Source: Paralvinella palmiformis
Taxonomy: Eukaryota > Annelida > Polychaeta > Terebellida > Alvinellidae
Direction of reading: 5' to 3'
Assembly: GCA_025642065.1 (NCBI GenBank)
Contig: JAODUP010000922.1
Span: 128,501-192,500 of the forward strand
DNA length: 64,000 nucleotides
Shown piece after piece: positions 12,865-22,267 of the stretch; the first letter of the stretch is position 1; each line of letters starts with the position of its first letter. The notes below the pieces were generated by a model. The model worked only from the letters and a program-made list of their open reading frames with translations. It was not told where the DNA came from and made no database searches. Made by a program: the position numbers and the translations under genes.

Positions 12865-13990
12865 TCAGTGTGATGTTGCTGGAACACCGTCCAGTTTTTT
12901 TTTATCATGACCACTGAACTGAGACACACAACCATAGCCGGTTATGGCATGGAAGGCAAGTAGTATAATCACTTGATCAGCAGATAGCAACATGCGAACT
13001 TCATGTACTGGGAAATACTTTGGAGCCTTTGACATCCAATCTTTCATATAGAGATGTGTATATATCATGCTGTCATAGTGTGTTATAAGTCGAAGAAACT
13101 GATTTGTTGATCAATTTTAGCAGACAACAGATATATAAGGTCCCAAATACAAATGCAATCATAAAACCCTTTATTAATGTCCGTAAGGGTCTCTGTCCTG
13201 TGGCTGTGCTGTCCGTGTGGTCTTTAAAAGCCAACCCCATTGACACAACTATCGTTTTCATATGAACATGGATGCAGTGCAAAATCACCCAGGTATCAGC
13301 TTCTTTCGTGTTCAGCCATCAGAGAGGAGACATCGAATATGTCCATCTACTGAGTACGGATACTATTCTTATAATACCTACCAAGGCCATACTATTCTTT
13401 CCTGTAGCGTGTAGCCATTCCGTACTTTTATCTGCCGAAACTTGATTGAAGCGACGATATGGTTGCTTTACTACGAAGTTGCCTTCCTGGAACTCAAGAA
13501 GGACTTCTGGTGGGAGAACCGAAATATCAGCCAGGTACATAGTACCCCATCTGGCGTGGTTAACATGAATCTAACTGAAGTGGAATGGCAGTACACGTTT
13601 GAACGCATATAGGTGGATATCCCATGATCCATCATGTCGTGTTCTTGTGAAGCAGAGTAGTATCCTGACCATAGTCATATAGTTCCACCAGAATTCATCA
13701 TGCGGCTGATCAACAGCTAGAGCTGGAGAGAATACTATCATGGGCTGTTGAAATCTGTCGGTATTCAGTTTGTCAACCGTCTTTGCAATGTGATCGTCGT
13801 CTATGGATGTGCAGATATCTGAGAATTTTGCTCTGAGTGTAACATCAACTCCATCCAGGTAAGTATAGAAGCATGGAAGGAGTATTTGCCAAAGAGCCTG
13901 TAGGATAAACATGTACGTCCTGATGGCACTGCATATATATAAACAAATCTGGGGTTATTTTTGACCAATGTATTAACATGCACGAACATG
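12865..13990 (-). pseudogene. Decayed copy of a multicopy invertebrate gene family (repeat-like, unnamed)
   Basis: Several frames on the minus strand carry pieces of one protein family that is present in many copies in cnidarian and mollusc genomes. In order: DEFWWNYMTMVRILL (13.69 kb), WDIHLYAFKRVLPF, VYLADISVLPPEVLLEFQEG and NFVVKQPYRRFNQVSADKS (13.4-13.5 kb), EADT...ILHCIHVHMKTIVVS (13.25-13.30 kb), then FPVHEVRMLLSADQV and LLAFHAITGYGCVSQFSGH (12.9-13.0 kb). The frame changes and the spaces between pieces hold stops and apparent deletions, so it is not functional. I recall the motif layout from uncharacterised family members; I cannot name the protein, and its biochemical role is unknown. 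Confidence 0.65.
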
Positions 13991-14500
13991 TCACATCAGT
14001 ATGCCGAGCTTCCCACTACCATCTTAAGAACATCCACTGTTTAAAAGCATTCTTGACACAAGAATCACTTGTAACTGTAGTTCATGCCTTTGTTACATCT
14101 CGTATAGACTATTGTAACTCCCTGTTATATGGCATATCTGATTATAACATTAATCGCCTTCAGCGAATTCAGAATAGTGCAGCTCGCATTGTAACAAATA
14201 CTAGAAAATATGATCATATCACCCCAATTCTTCAAAAACTACATTGGCTACCTGTTAGATAGAGTATCCATTTCAAGATTCTGTTAATAACTTACAAATT
14301 TATTAATGATATGGCGCCAGAATACCTGTGTGAACTGGTTTCCATTAGAAAGTGATCCCGAAAACTCCGATCATCCAGTGAGATACTATTGCAGGTGCCA
14401 GTGTCTGCGAATTGTTTGCAATAAATATATGTTTCAAACAGTTTTTTGTCTTTTGATCTAAAAGTAATTGAATATGGCATTGCATTTCAAATACAGGAAA
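13925..14500 (+). mobile_element. LINE (non-LTR retrotransposon) fragment, reverse transcriptase C-terminus
   Basis: The open frame at 13978-14262 reads AFVTSRIDYCNSLLYGI, LQRIQNSAARIVTNTR, and HITPILQKLHWLPVR, then continues past a stop as FKILLITYKFINDMAPEYL. This is the conserved region after the reverse transcriptase domain of CR1/Jockey/L2-type LINEs. Upstream residues (LG..FDQ) are frame-shifted, so this is a dead 5'-truncated copy. Confidence 0.8.
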
Positions 14501-14833
14501 ACCTACAAAAGCACATTTCATTAAAACTTCTACTTTGCTTAATCAAAATGATATGTACATAATACATTTCAGCCCGACTGTGGGGACCATCTTGCATTTC
14601 TCGATGTTGTGGCATTATCATGTTTTTTTCAGCTTAGCATACAGCAGATTTGAGTTCAGCACCTCTCAATATCACTAAACAACTTGTATGCCTTAAATTA
14701 ACACCATTTGCCTTCGTTTGGTGCCAGTAGAATTCTATATATTTCTTAAAACTAATAACTGTATTTTATATAGTTTCTGTATGCGTCCGTTTTAAGAAGT
14801 GGTTTTAATTACATCTGTAATCTATTCCTGCAG

Positions 14834-14942
14834 ATTATATTTTACATAACCTGCTTAGTGGCTTCTTCATTAGTTGTGAATGTGGCGTTTTATATGTTCC
14901 AACAAGATGAAGCGGAAACACAGCCGAGAAGGACGCTCACCA
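14834..14942 (+). CDS. Sulfotransferase exon 1 seen: signal-anchor segment
   Basis: The exon follows a good acceptor (ctattcctgcag) and ends at A|GTAAGA in phase 1. It encodes a hydrophobic stretch, IFYITCLVASSLVVNVAFYM, followed by polar FQQDEAETQPRR, as expected for a type II Golgi signal anchor and the start of the stem. The frame is open upstream only to a TAG near 14774 with no ATG, so an earlier exon must supply the start. Confidence 0.7.
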
Positions 14943-17695
14943 GTAAGAATGATTTTGCATATATAAGAATTGGGTACTGCATGATCTAGTAATTAGGAGC
15001 CGGGTAATCATTACCATATCTCTTATCTTAATTTATCCAGTATATGTATATCTAGCATAGCTGTTTGGGCGCCTCCGTGGTCTAGCGGTAGCGTGCTGGA
15101 CCACAGATCACTACCACCCGTGTTGGAATCCCGGCGTGGGCATATCTGAAGGTTGTTTCTTCTTTCACTTCGTCTCATTACCTTTGGAAGTCGCTCGGCC
15201 CATTTAGCCTACCTTGTGCACAAAAGTGGCCGTAAAACATCAATCATCAACCAATCTAGCATAGCTGTTGGGCGCCTCCATGGTCTAACTGGTAGCGCGT
15301 TGGGTACAGATCACGACCACTCGAGTTCAAATCTTGGCGTGGGTATATCTGATGGGCGTTTCATCTTTGACTTTATTTCCATTGTGCACAGAGGCGTCCG
15401 TAAAACAGCAATTATCATCATCATCATCACCATCTAGCTTAACAGTTACTGAAATATATTAATGTGGGTTGGGTACTTCTCGCCTGTCATTTTATCTGTA
15501 CAGATTTATGCATTGGATTAAAATAAACGTCTGATTTAGACAGCGGTTGATGTAATAAATTATTCGCAGTTAAATATTCTTCTACTTACGTGAGCGACCT
15601 GTTGTTATTGGTTGTATTTATTAGACTTAACGAAGATTATGAGTGGAATAAGACTCTGTACTCGTACGGAAAGAGTCACTCACATGAAACACGTATGCGA
15701 ACAACGATACGACGTATCTCAGGCCGCATTTCTAAAGCCTGCAAGAAGATCCATTGTCGATCATAGGCATAACCTCACCTTATGCTGGATGTCTAAATCG
15801 GCGTGTAAGTAATACTGGTGTATACACTAATAGGTAAGAGTGTGGGACGTTCTTATTCATGGTCATGCTGTGCTGTTAGAATCCCGGCCCTGGCACTATT
15901 GTAGGAAGAGTTTTCCATCCAACCGGGCAACTGGTAAGGTTTTCTCCTCCGAATATGCCATATATTTTAAATTCTAAATTAATTAGAATTAGTCTTCGTG
16001 GTGAACCAGTAAATTACAGACCATGTGGGTCTTACTCATTTGAGCTAACACCTTTCACTAGATAGTCAGATCTTTTCTGGACATAATAGTAACTGGTAGC
16101 GCGTTGTATAACAGATAACTACAACTTGAGTTCTAATCTTGGCGTGGGCATATCTGAGGGGTGTTTCATCTTTGACTTCGCTTCATTATCATCGGCCCAT
16201 TTAGTACAAAAGTGGGCGTAAAACATCAATCATCATCAATCAATGATCTGTCTTTAGTGTAATGTTTTTCTCACGTTAATGCGGTAGATGATATAACGAT
16301 ACGTGAACACCTAATCGTTATGCTGCAACTATTCAGATTAGGTTCCATTGTAAAATATCTCATTTGGAACCAATACACGAAAACCATTTATGGATCATTT
16401 GAAACAGATAGACGTATGCACTAGTATGCGATATGATTTACACTAATATGGTGACATCAGTGAAGCTTCATGAAAACATAAACGTCTGTATTAGTTGTGG
16501 TCGTTTTTAAGTTCTATGAAAATTTCCAAATCTGAAAACATAATTTATATTTCTAGAATTAATCCGGCGCGTTGTCTGAATAACAAAATACGGGAAATTA
16601 TATTTTATATTTCTAAGCTTTAGCTTGGTGAGAAAATGAAACCAAGTAGAGATTAAATGCTGTTTTACTGTATTATCATCGCAAGATTGTGATATTGCAT
16701 ACACTTTTAATTACTTCAACAGTAAGACGCTCAATTTTTATATTGCAAGGAATCCGCTCTGCGAATCTCACTATAAGCTGCATGATATATTGACGAATAA
16801 CTGGTGTTGTTTAACATCTATTTTCAGGTACGTCCTTAAAGGCTTTCATTTTGGAAGCCAACGGTCTGAATTTGAGCAAATATCGTGACCAGAAATACAG
16901 CCTCAACTTGGTACACGAACATGCACGTATCTTGAAACGCTATGGCTTAAAACAAATGTATGAACTGAGCGATAAGGTGGCGAAGGACGTAGCCAAACGT
17001 TATTTCAACGTCATGGCCATACGGCATCCATTTGACCGACTGGTAGCCTACTATCGTGATAAAATGGTCGATACCGACAAGTATGGTGATAATTTGTGTA
17101 ATCTTAAACCAAATTTGGTCGTAAACATAATTGTCTAACCTTGCGTAGTTTTTGTTTGTTGCTGGTCAGTTTATGTCTACAAATACGTTGCAGGTCTTCT
17201 AACCACCCAAAAATAGCCGCTGCAATCCTCAGACAATTGCGTCCACAACTGTTCGTCAACAACAAAACATTATCAAAGATGAATTATCCACAAGAGGCTG
17301 TTGGTGCTCCTACGTTTAAAGAATTCATGACTTGGATCTATAAAAATAAAGTTATGAACGAACATTGGAACTTTATCTTTGAGACTTGTCATCCGTGCGC
17401 ACACGACTGGGGCGCCATCTTACGAGTAGAAACCATGGAGATGGATGGACAACTGTTTGCTAAACTAGTAAATTCGTCCCATTCTCGGATTCCAGTTAGA
17501 CATAGTCATGAAAACAAAACGAATTACCTACAATTTGGGAAGACGCTGAATCAATTTGCTGATCTTTCCGATGAACTCGTTGATTACTTCCTGGAATTTT
17601 ACAGAGTTGATATGAAGATGTTTGGTTATAGATGGGACAGGATAACACATACTGCATACTGCGCCATAGAGACACCAAATGGATGGTGCTGCTAG
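14834..17695 (+). CDS. Carbohydrate sulfotransferase (CHST11-like family), four exons, 5' incomplete
   Basis: Proposed join 14834..14942, 15625..15804, 16828..17095, 17194..17695, giving about 350 residues. The order matches a type II Golgi sulfotransferase: a membrane anchor, a short stem with the family's VC..Y and VDxxH segments, the 5' PAPS-binding loop KSACTSLK (made only when exons 2 and 3 are joined), the 3' PAPS-binding motif RHPFDRLVAYYR, then the NEHW and CHPC motifs typical of chondroitin/HNK-1-type enzymes and a C-terminal YRxDMKMFGY. Such enzymes transfer sulfate from PAPS to glycans in the Golgi lumen. No in-frame ATG precedes the anchor, so the start lies in an unidentified upstream exon. 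Odd points: the usual Pro of the 5' loop is Ser and the usual Ser of the 3' motif is Ala. The exon 3 donor is the least certain boundary. Family assignment is firm; substrate is unknown. Confidence 0.85.
15069..15252 (+). repeat. SINE-A (tRNA-derived), near-complete copy
   Basis: The head GCGCCTCCGTGGTCTAGCGG holds a pol III A-box-like TGGTCTAGCGG, and gttggaatcccgg is B-box-like. The body TCACTTCGTCTCATTACCTTTGG and GCTCGGCCCATTTAGCCTAC follows, then the tail GTGCACAAAAGTGGCCGTAAAACATCAATCATC. It lies in sulfotransferase intron 1. Confidence 0.85.
15271..15435 (+). repeat. SINE-A copy, tandem to the previous one
   Basis: GCGCCTCCATGGTCTAACTGG head, GAGTTCAAATCTTGGCGTGG B-box region, and a shortened body ending CCGTAAAACAGCAATTATCATCATC. 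It lacks the 'cggcccatttagcc' part. Confidence 0.8.
15625..15804 (+). CDS. Sulfotransferase exon 2: stem and first half of 5' PAPS loop
   Basis: This 180-bp exon is phase 1 at both ends (acceptor tatttattag, donor T|GTAAGT). It carries MKHVCEQRYDV and IVDHRHNLTLCWMSKSAC, the segment that in CHST proteins precedes the PAPS-binding loop. The codon split at the donor rejoins exon 3 to give SKSACTSLK, which supports the splice assignment. Confidence 0.82.
15822..16075 (+). repeat. SINE-C copy
   Basis: TAATAGGTAAGAGTGTGGGAC, GTTAGAATCCCGGCCCTGG, GTGAACCAGTAAATTACAG; starts only about 20 bp past the exon 2 donor of the sulfotransferase. Confidence 0.75.
16090..16242 (+). repeat. SINE-A copy, 5'-truncated
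   Basis: It begins at TGGTAGCGCGTTG and ends GGGCGTAAAACATCAATCATCATC. It follows directly after a SINE-C copy in sulfotransferase intron 2. Confidence 0.75.
16828..17095 (+). CDS. Sulfotransferase exon 3: rest of 5' loop and 3' PAPS-binding motif
   Basis: Acceptor atctattttcag at 16827. The exon starts in TSLKAFILEANG and includes RYFNVMAIRHPFDRLVAYYRD, the 3'-phosphosulfate-binding motif with Ala where Ser is usual. A donor TT|GTGTAA at 17095 is chosen because it gives the phase needed by exon 4 and leaves a 98-bp intron; another nearby GT would shift the junction by a few residues. Confidence 0.8.
17194..17695 (+). CDS. Sulfotransferase exon 4: C-terminal catalytic half and stop
   Basis: Acceptor acgttgcag. 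The exon encodes SSNHPKIAAAIL, FKEFMTWIY, NEHWNFIFETCHPCAHDW, ILRVETMEMDG and YFLEFYRVDMKMFGYRW, then ends with GWCC and TAG at 17695. NEHW and CHPC are hallmarks of the chondroitin/HNK-1 sulfotransferase family. At 166 residues it matches the family's usual C-terminal length. Confidence 0.88.
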
Positions 17696-17880
17696 TAACA
17701 TTTGATTGATAGTATCTCCATGTCTTTCTCTATTGGATGGTCAAACACGTCAGGTTAAATACTTAAATATACATGAATATTAATATTTTGAAATCATTGC
17801 ACTCCGAGTGTGATTTCATAACTTATATGAATACTTTTAATTATATATAGAGACACCAACTGTGTGCTGCTGCGAGCAAA

Positions 17881-17887
17881 ACTCATA

Positions 17888-17925
<38 letters not shown>

Positions 17926-17942
17926 GTGTGTGTATGTGTGAT

Positions 17943-17993
<51 letters not shown>
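17881..17993. repeat. (TA)n(GT)n microsatellite
   Basis: TA then a long GT run; leads into repeat R2. Confidence 0.95.
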
Positions 17994-17996
<3 letters not shown>

Positions 17997-17997
17997 A

Positions 17998-18120
17998 GCT
18001 ATGTATAATAAGGCACAGGCACAGAGAATCTCGAACCGTGAATTCAAACTCTGGACGTTTCTTCAGGGGACTGAATCCAGAGTGGCGACTTTTCTTGCTG
18101 AGACATGTGTATTGTCTCAC

Positions 18121-18125
<5 letters not shown>
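17998..18125 (+). repeat. Interspersed repeat R2 between two GT tracts
   Basis: GCACAGGCACAGAGAATCTCG to CTTTTCTTGCTGAGACATGTG, bounded by (GT)n on both sides. The ORFs across it are repeat-derived. Confidence 0.78.
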
Positions 18126-18169
<44 letters not shown>

Positions 18170-18239
18170 CAGTTACTTTGTAAAATCAGGCAATCAGACA
18201 AAAGCAATATCAATTTTAAAGTAATATGTGTATTATCTA

Positions 18240-18450
18240 AAAGCGAATTAGCTGGTTCCCACAGGCTGATGAGTTGTCCAGACACATGCATAAGTATACA
18301 TCTATCAATATGTGGAGGTATGGAACATTTTAATTTTAGATTAATGTATGTATAGTTGTATTTGTATTTAGATTTATGGAGGTAGGTCTCGAAGGATGTT
18401 TATATATGTTGACGCTCTGTGCCTGTTGCCTCTTTATATGTACTCTAAAA
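18240..18450 (+). repeat. Interspersed repeat R7, copy 2
   Basis: About 210 bases matching 3963-4170 with small indels. Confidence 0.78.
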
Positions 18451-19659
18451 CACACACAGAGTAGACGTTAGCTTTGACACACCAGAAAGACATTGCAACG
18501 AAAGTGTTCATGAGATGTTCTCTGAAAATACCCTATAATAATTGGTTGGATGCTAAAATGAATATAAAATATCTAATATATTATGTTTTTCAGAAAATAC
18601 TGTCTGTGCAATTTTCGTAAATGTTTTTGTCAGGTAATAGAAAACTAACAAGAAAGATTCGGCTCAAGATACTCTGTTTATAATGTTTCATGGGGCTAGG
18701 TCTCGGGAAAATAGTTTATACATATATATAAATGTATAGCGGGTGTCTATATGGTCTAAATTGTAGGGTCGGTTGAAGACAGGCTTCTAGTACTGGAGAT
18801 CAAAACCTAACCTAATCTATTAATGGAGGTGAAAACCTAACCAAATCATGTATGAAGCACGTTTGATCTTTCACTTAGCAGCACTCTAATGTTTCTGATA
18901 TATGTACGTAGTTGTTATTTTGTTAATGAAATAAGGGGGGGGGCTAGATTGTACGTGTATGTGTGTTTTGATTTTTGTCCTGAACATGCGATATCTATGT
19001 TTTCACGTATTATCAGTTTAATTATAAAGGGGAGAATGTTTCATTTATTGTTAGCTAATAACATTTGTTCAAATAGATTTAGCCGATTTGTTTTAGCTGA
19101 TGCTCTTATTAATAATGTTCAATATTAGACAAGATAACTAATATTGAATATTTCACCCACGGAAGCGAAACAATTGGATGGCTTTAAATAGGTTCTCATT
19201 CGACGTTCATAAGTGTAAAGGCAATCTACACCGTCTGGACGCGAATTAACACCGTATCATCGACCGTCTACTGCGGTGTTAGTATTATCAATGGAAACTT
19301 ACATAAGTTATGATACCATTGTCTATTTGAGTGACACTGTAGTGTGTGACGCGGGGAGTTGTTATAAGGCGCGGTGTACATTGTCTAAGTGCATTGTGTC
19401 AATTTGTCGGTGAGAACATCGTCGTTTGAATACCTGTACGAATATAGGGATCAATAAACGGCAGATGACGCTAGATTGATTAGTAATCACGACTTACGCT
19501 GACTATCTGTTTCTTGTTACGTCAGTTTTAGTGATACGTGAAACAATTGAAAACAAATGAGATGAAAAATGGAAGGATATCTGTGCGATTCTTTGTTGCA
19601 AACTTGCATCCTTAAAGACACCGTGTTTGTTAACAAAACGAGGTTCGTAGTTAATTAAC

Positions 19660-19665
19660 TTTATT
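19660..19665 (-). promoter_or_regulatory. Candidate polyadenylation signal of the MAM/sushi gene
   Basis: TTTATT on the + strand reads AATAAA on the minus strand, about 350 bases past the stop. It is the first canonical hexamer I noticed downstream. AATAAA is common in AT-rich DNA, so this is tentative. Confidence 0.3.
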
Positions 19666-19810
19666 GTGACTGTTCAAAACAACTTCCTTGAATGTTCTTT
19701 AAGTAGTAAACAAGAACATAGCACTAGTCCTCTAGTCAGTGTCCAATTTATAAATAAGACGAGGAAATTAATATTTTACAAAACAATGCGCCATCTTCAC
19801 ATCAAAATCT

Positions 19811-19878
19811 CGGCCCAGTTAGCCTACCTTGTGCACAAAGTTGGCCGTAAAACACCAATCATCATCATCATCATCACA
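19811..19878 (+). repeat. SINE-A tail fragment
   Basis: TCGGCCCAGTTAGCCTACC through GGCCGTAAAACACCAATCATC; only the 3' third is present. Confidence 0.7.
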
Positions 19879-19937
19879 TCAAAATCTCTGCAAGAGTCTA
19901 GCGGTTGACCTTTGTTTATATATTATTCTCTCATAAA

Positions 19938-19974
<37 letters not shown>

Positions 19975-20013
19975 GCTCATTGCTCACTAGCCATTCACTA
20001 TATTAAGCTTCAG

Positions 20014-20243
20014 TCATGTTTCCCTTATGGCTTTCAGGTTTCTGATGAACATCTTGGTATTAATCGCGAAATTGTTTGGCATTGTTGGTATATCAACTAT
20101 GAGTTTGTAGATTTCTTTTCGGTATGACATTATATCGGTGACGGCGATGAACCCGGAAATTATCGCCAATAAGATGATTAAAGGTATGGCAATTTGGGCT
20201 GCTTTCTCGGACTCGACAACAGGTATTACCATATCTTCCACTT
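20014..20243 (-). CDS. Exon 37: transmembrane helix, cytoplasmic tail and stop
   Basis: Acceptor ccattgattttcag; 228 coding bases after the split codon, ending TGA at 20014-20016. A short acidic linker ([16 protein letters not shown]) leads into [18 protein letters not shown], one membrane span, then a basic tail [14 protein letters not shown] ending LKAIRET. The tail contains YKLI, which fits the YxxPhi endocytic sorting consensus. The topology is type I. Confidence 0.88.
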
Positions 20244-21169
20244 CTGAAAATCAATGGAACTCGTTAGCACTGAGGATGACCGTACAGCTAACGGTCATTT
20301 CAATTATAAAACAAAGAGTTTCTAAGGCTTTGTCCATATGGTCTACGGCAAAGGATTTTCCTCATACGGTATCAAAATACTGAAGCGCTCAAAATATTAA
20401 TACGACACTTTGTCAGACATAATACATCATAGTTTGAGTTTGTGAAACATAATTTGTTCGTCATACTCACTCCAACATGTAGTCGGCTTCGGAATCCAGT
20501 CGCCAAGACTGACACATTTCGTGTACATTTGAGTTAGACCGTTTTCCATCTTGTAGCCGTCGGGACAGGACATGTTAAGGACGCTGCCTATTGTCCGATT
20601 AATGGGTAATGGGTCTATTATATAGTCTTGCCAATCTCCCAAAGTTGGACAAGTAATTACTACGGAGTGAAAGGGATAGCATTGTACACAACAACATCAA
20701 GAACAAAACAACAGCATTCCGTAAAATAGTACACAGGACCGTGGTACATTAGGCAAGCTGTGGAATTGCATAACACCATAAGGTGTTAAATAAGTTAGTT
20801 GCACGTTCGCGCGTAATGGAATTGAACAAAAGCTGTGATTTTCTCTACTTTAATTCACGCGTTCGGAACGACGACTGTATTACGCATCAATTCTCGCCTC
20901 CCTACTCACGTTCACATCCTACGAGAATCTCCCAGGTTCCATTGGCTAGACAATGTATTGCCTTCCAAGTCGTTCGATCCGGAAAACGATAGTTTTCAGC
21001 GCACTGATAGCCGATCTCCGATCCCCCGTATAAGGGAAGTTCAATCCGATCCGGTAAAGCGTATGGTACCCTCGGTGTGTCTGAGCACTGAACAGCTGAA
21101 CAATAAATGGATTTGGTTAATGATGAACAGAGAAGTGCGCGATATTTTAAAAGCCTATTGGCTACAATG

Positions 21170-21227
<58 letters not shown>

Positions 21228-21428
21228 ACTACAACTATGGTTGCACCCCCCCCCCAATTTGTGGAATAGATTGCCGGCAGATATTAGAAATGCATCGTCC
21301 CTTGAATATTTTAAAACCGCTCTAAAAGCACCTATTTAATCGTCTCTTAAAGTTTAAGTCTTTTATAGGGTTTTTACGGACATATTATTTCAGGTATTGT
21401 CATATTACATATTATATGTACAGCGCAT

Positions 21429-21487
<59 letters not shown>

Positions 21488-21870
21488 GGTGCGTGTGTGT
21501 GTGTGTATGTATGTGTGCGTGCGTGCGTGTGCGTGCGTGCATGTGTGTGTGTGCGGGGGAGTCGGATGTTTGGGTGTGTGTGGGTGGGTGTGAGTGCGCA
21601 CGAACCTGTTGTGTTTATTTCTGTGAAATCAATGTTCCACAGTCCAGTAGACAAACAGGTGACGTTGTGAATCGTGAATTTGTCCTCCAGATAGTAACTA
21701 CTGTTGGAGGTCACAGTAAACATGTAATACCGGGTTGTAGCAACATTTACTTTAGATAAGAAAATAGTTTCGTTGCTATCTTTAATCATTTGCTTTCCGA
21801 GAGGTAAAGGTCCGCAAGCAATAGCTGAACGTAAAAACAAGACAAAAATAATTTGAATATTATCAAACGA

Positions 21871-21917
<47 letters not shown>

Positions 21918-22215
21918 ACACACACACACGGACAAACGCATATACACAAATACGTACGTACCAATGTAAATACAAAATTATGCAGAATTAAATGGTCCCA
22001 GACAGTGGGCAACTTAGATACGTACGACTGCAGTTGGCTAAGATGGGAGACCATCGCTGTGTTGGGAGACAGGAAATAATAGTATGGTTATCTTTCGATG
22101 CTAAAGTGTAGCCAACTTCACAGACAAGAGTCGAATAGGTTCCTACATCGACGCTGATATTGATATATTCCATATGAAGGTATGCGGGAGGTGATGGACA
22201 TCTATTCTCTGTAAG

Positions 22216-22267
<52 letters not shown>

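Larger units (their letters stand above)
18460..20013. other. Intergenic space between the two convergent genes
   Basis: Besides a SINE-A tail fragment and a TA run at 19938-19971 it holds no recognised element; it probably contains the 3' UTRs of both genes. Confidence 0.5.

Noticed and set aside
15069..15140. Possible tRNA gene (GCGCCTCCGTGGTCTAGCGG with B-box-like region)
   Set aside because: The same head recurs with a fixed non-tRNA body and tail in many copies, so it is a SINE, and the acceptor stem does not close.
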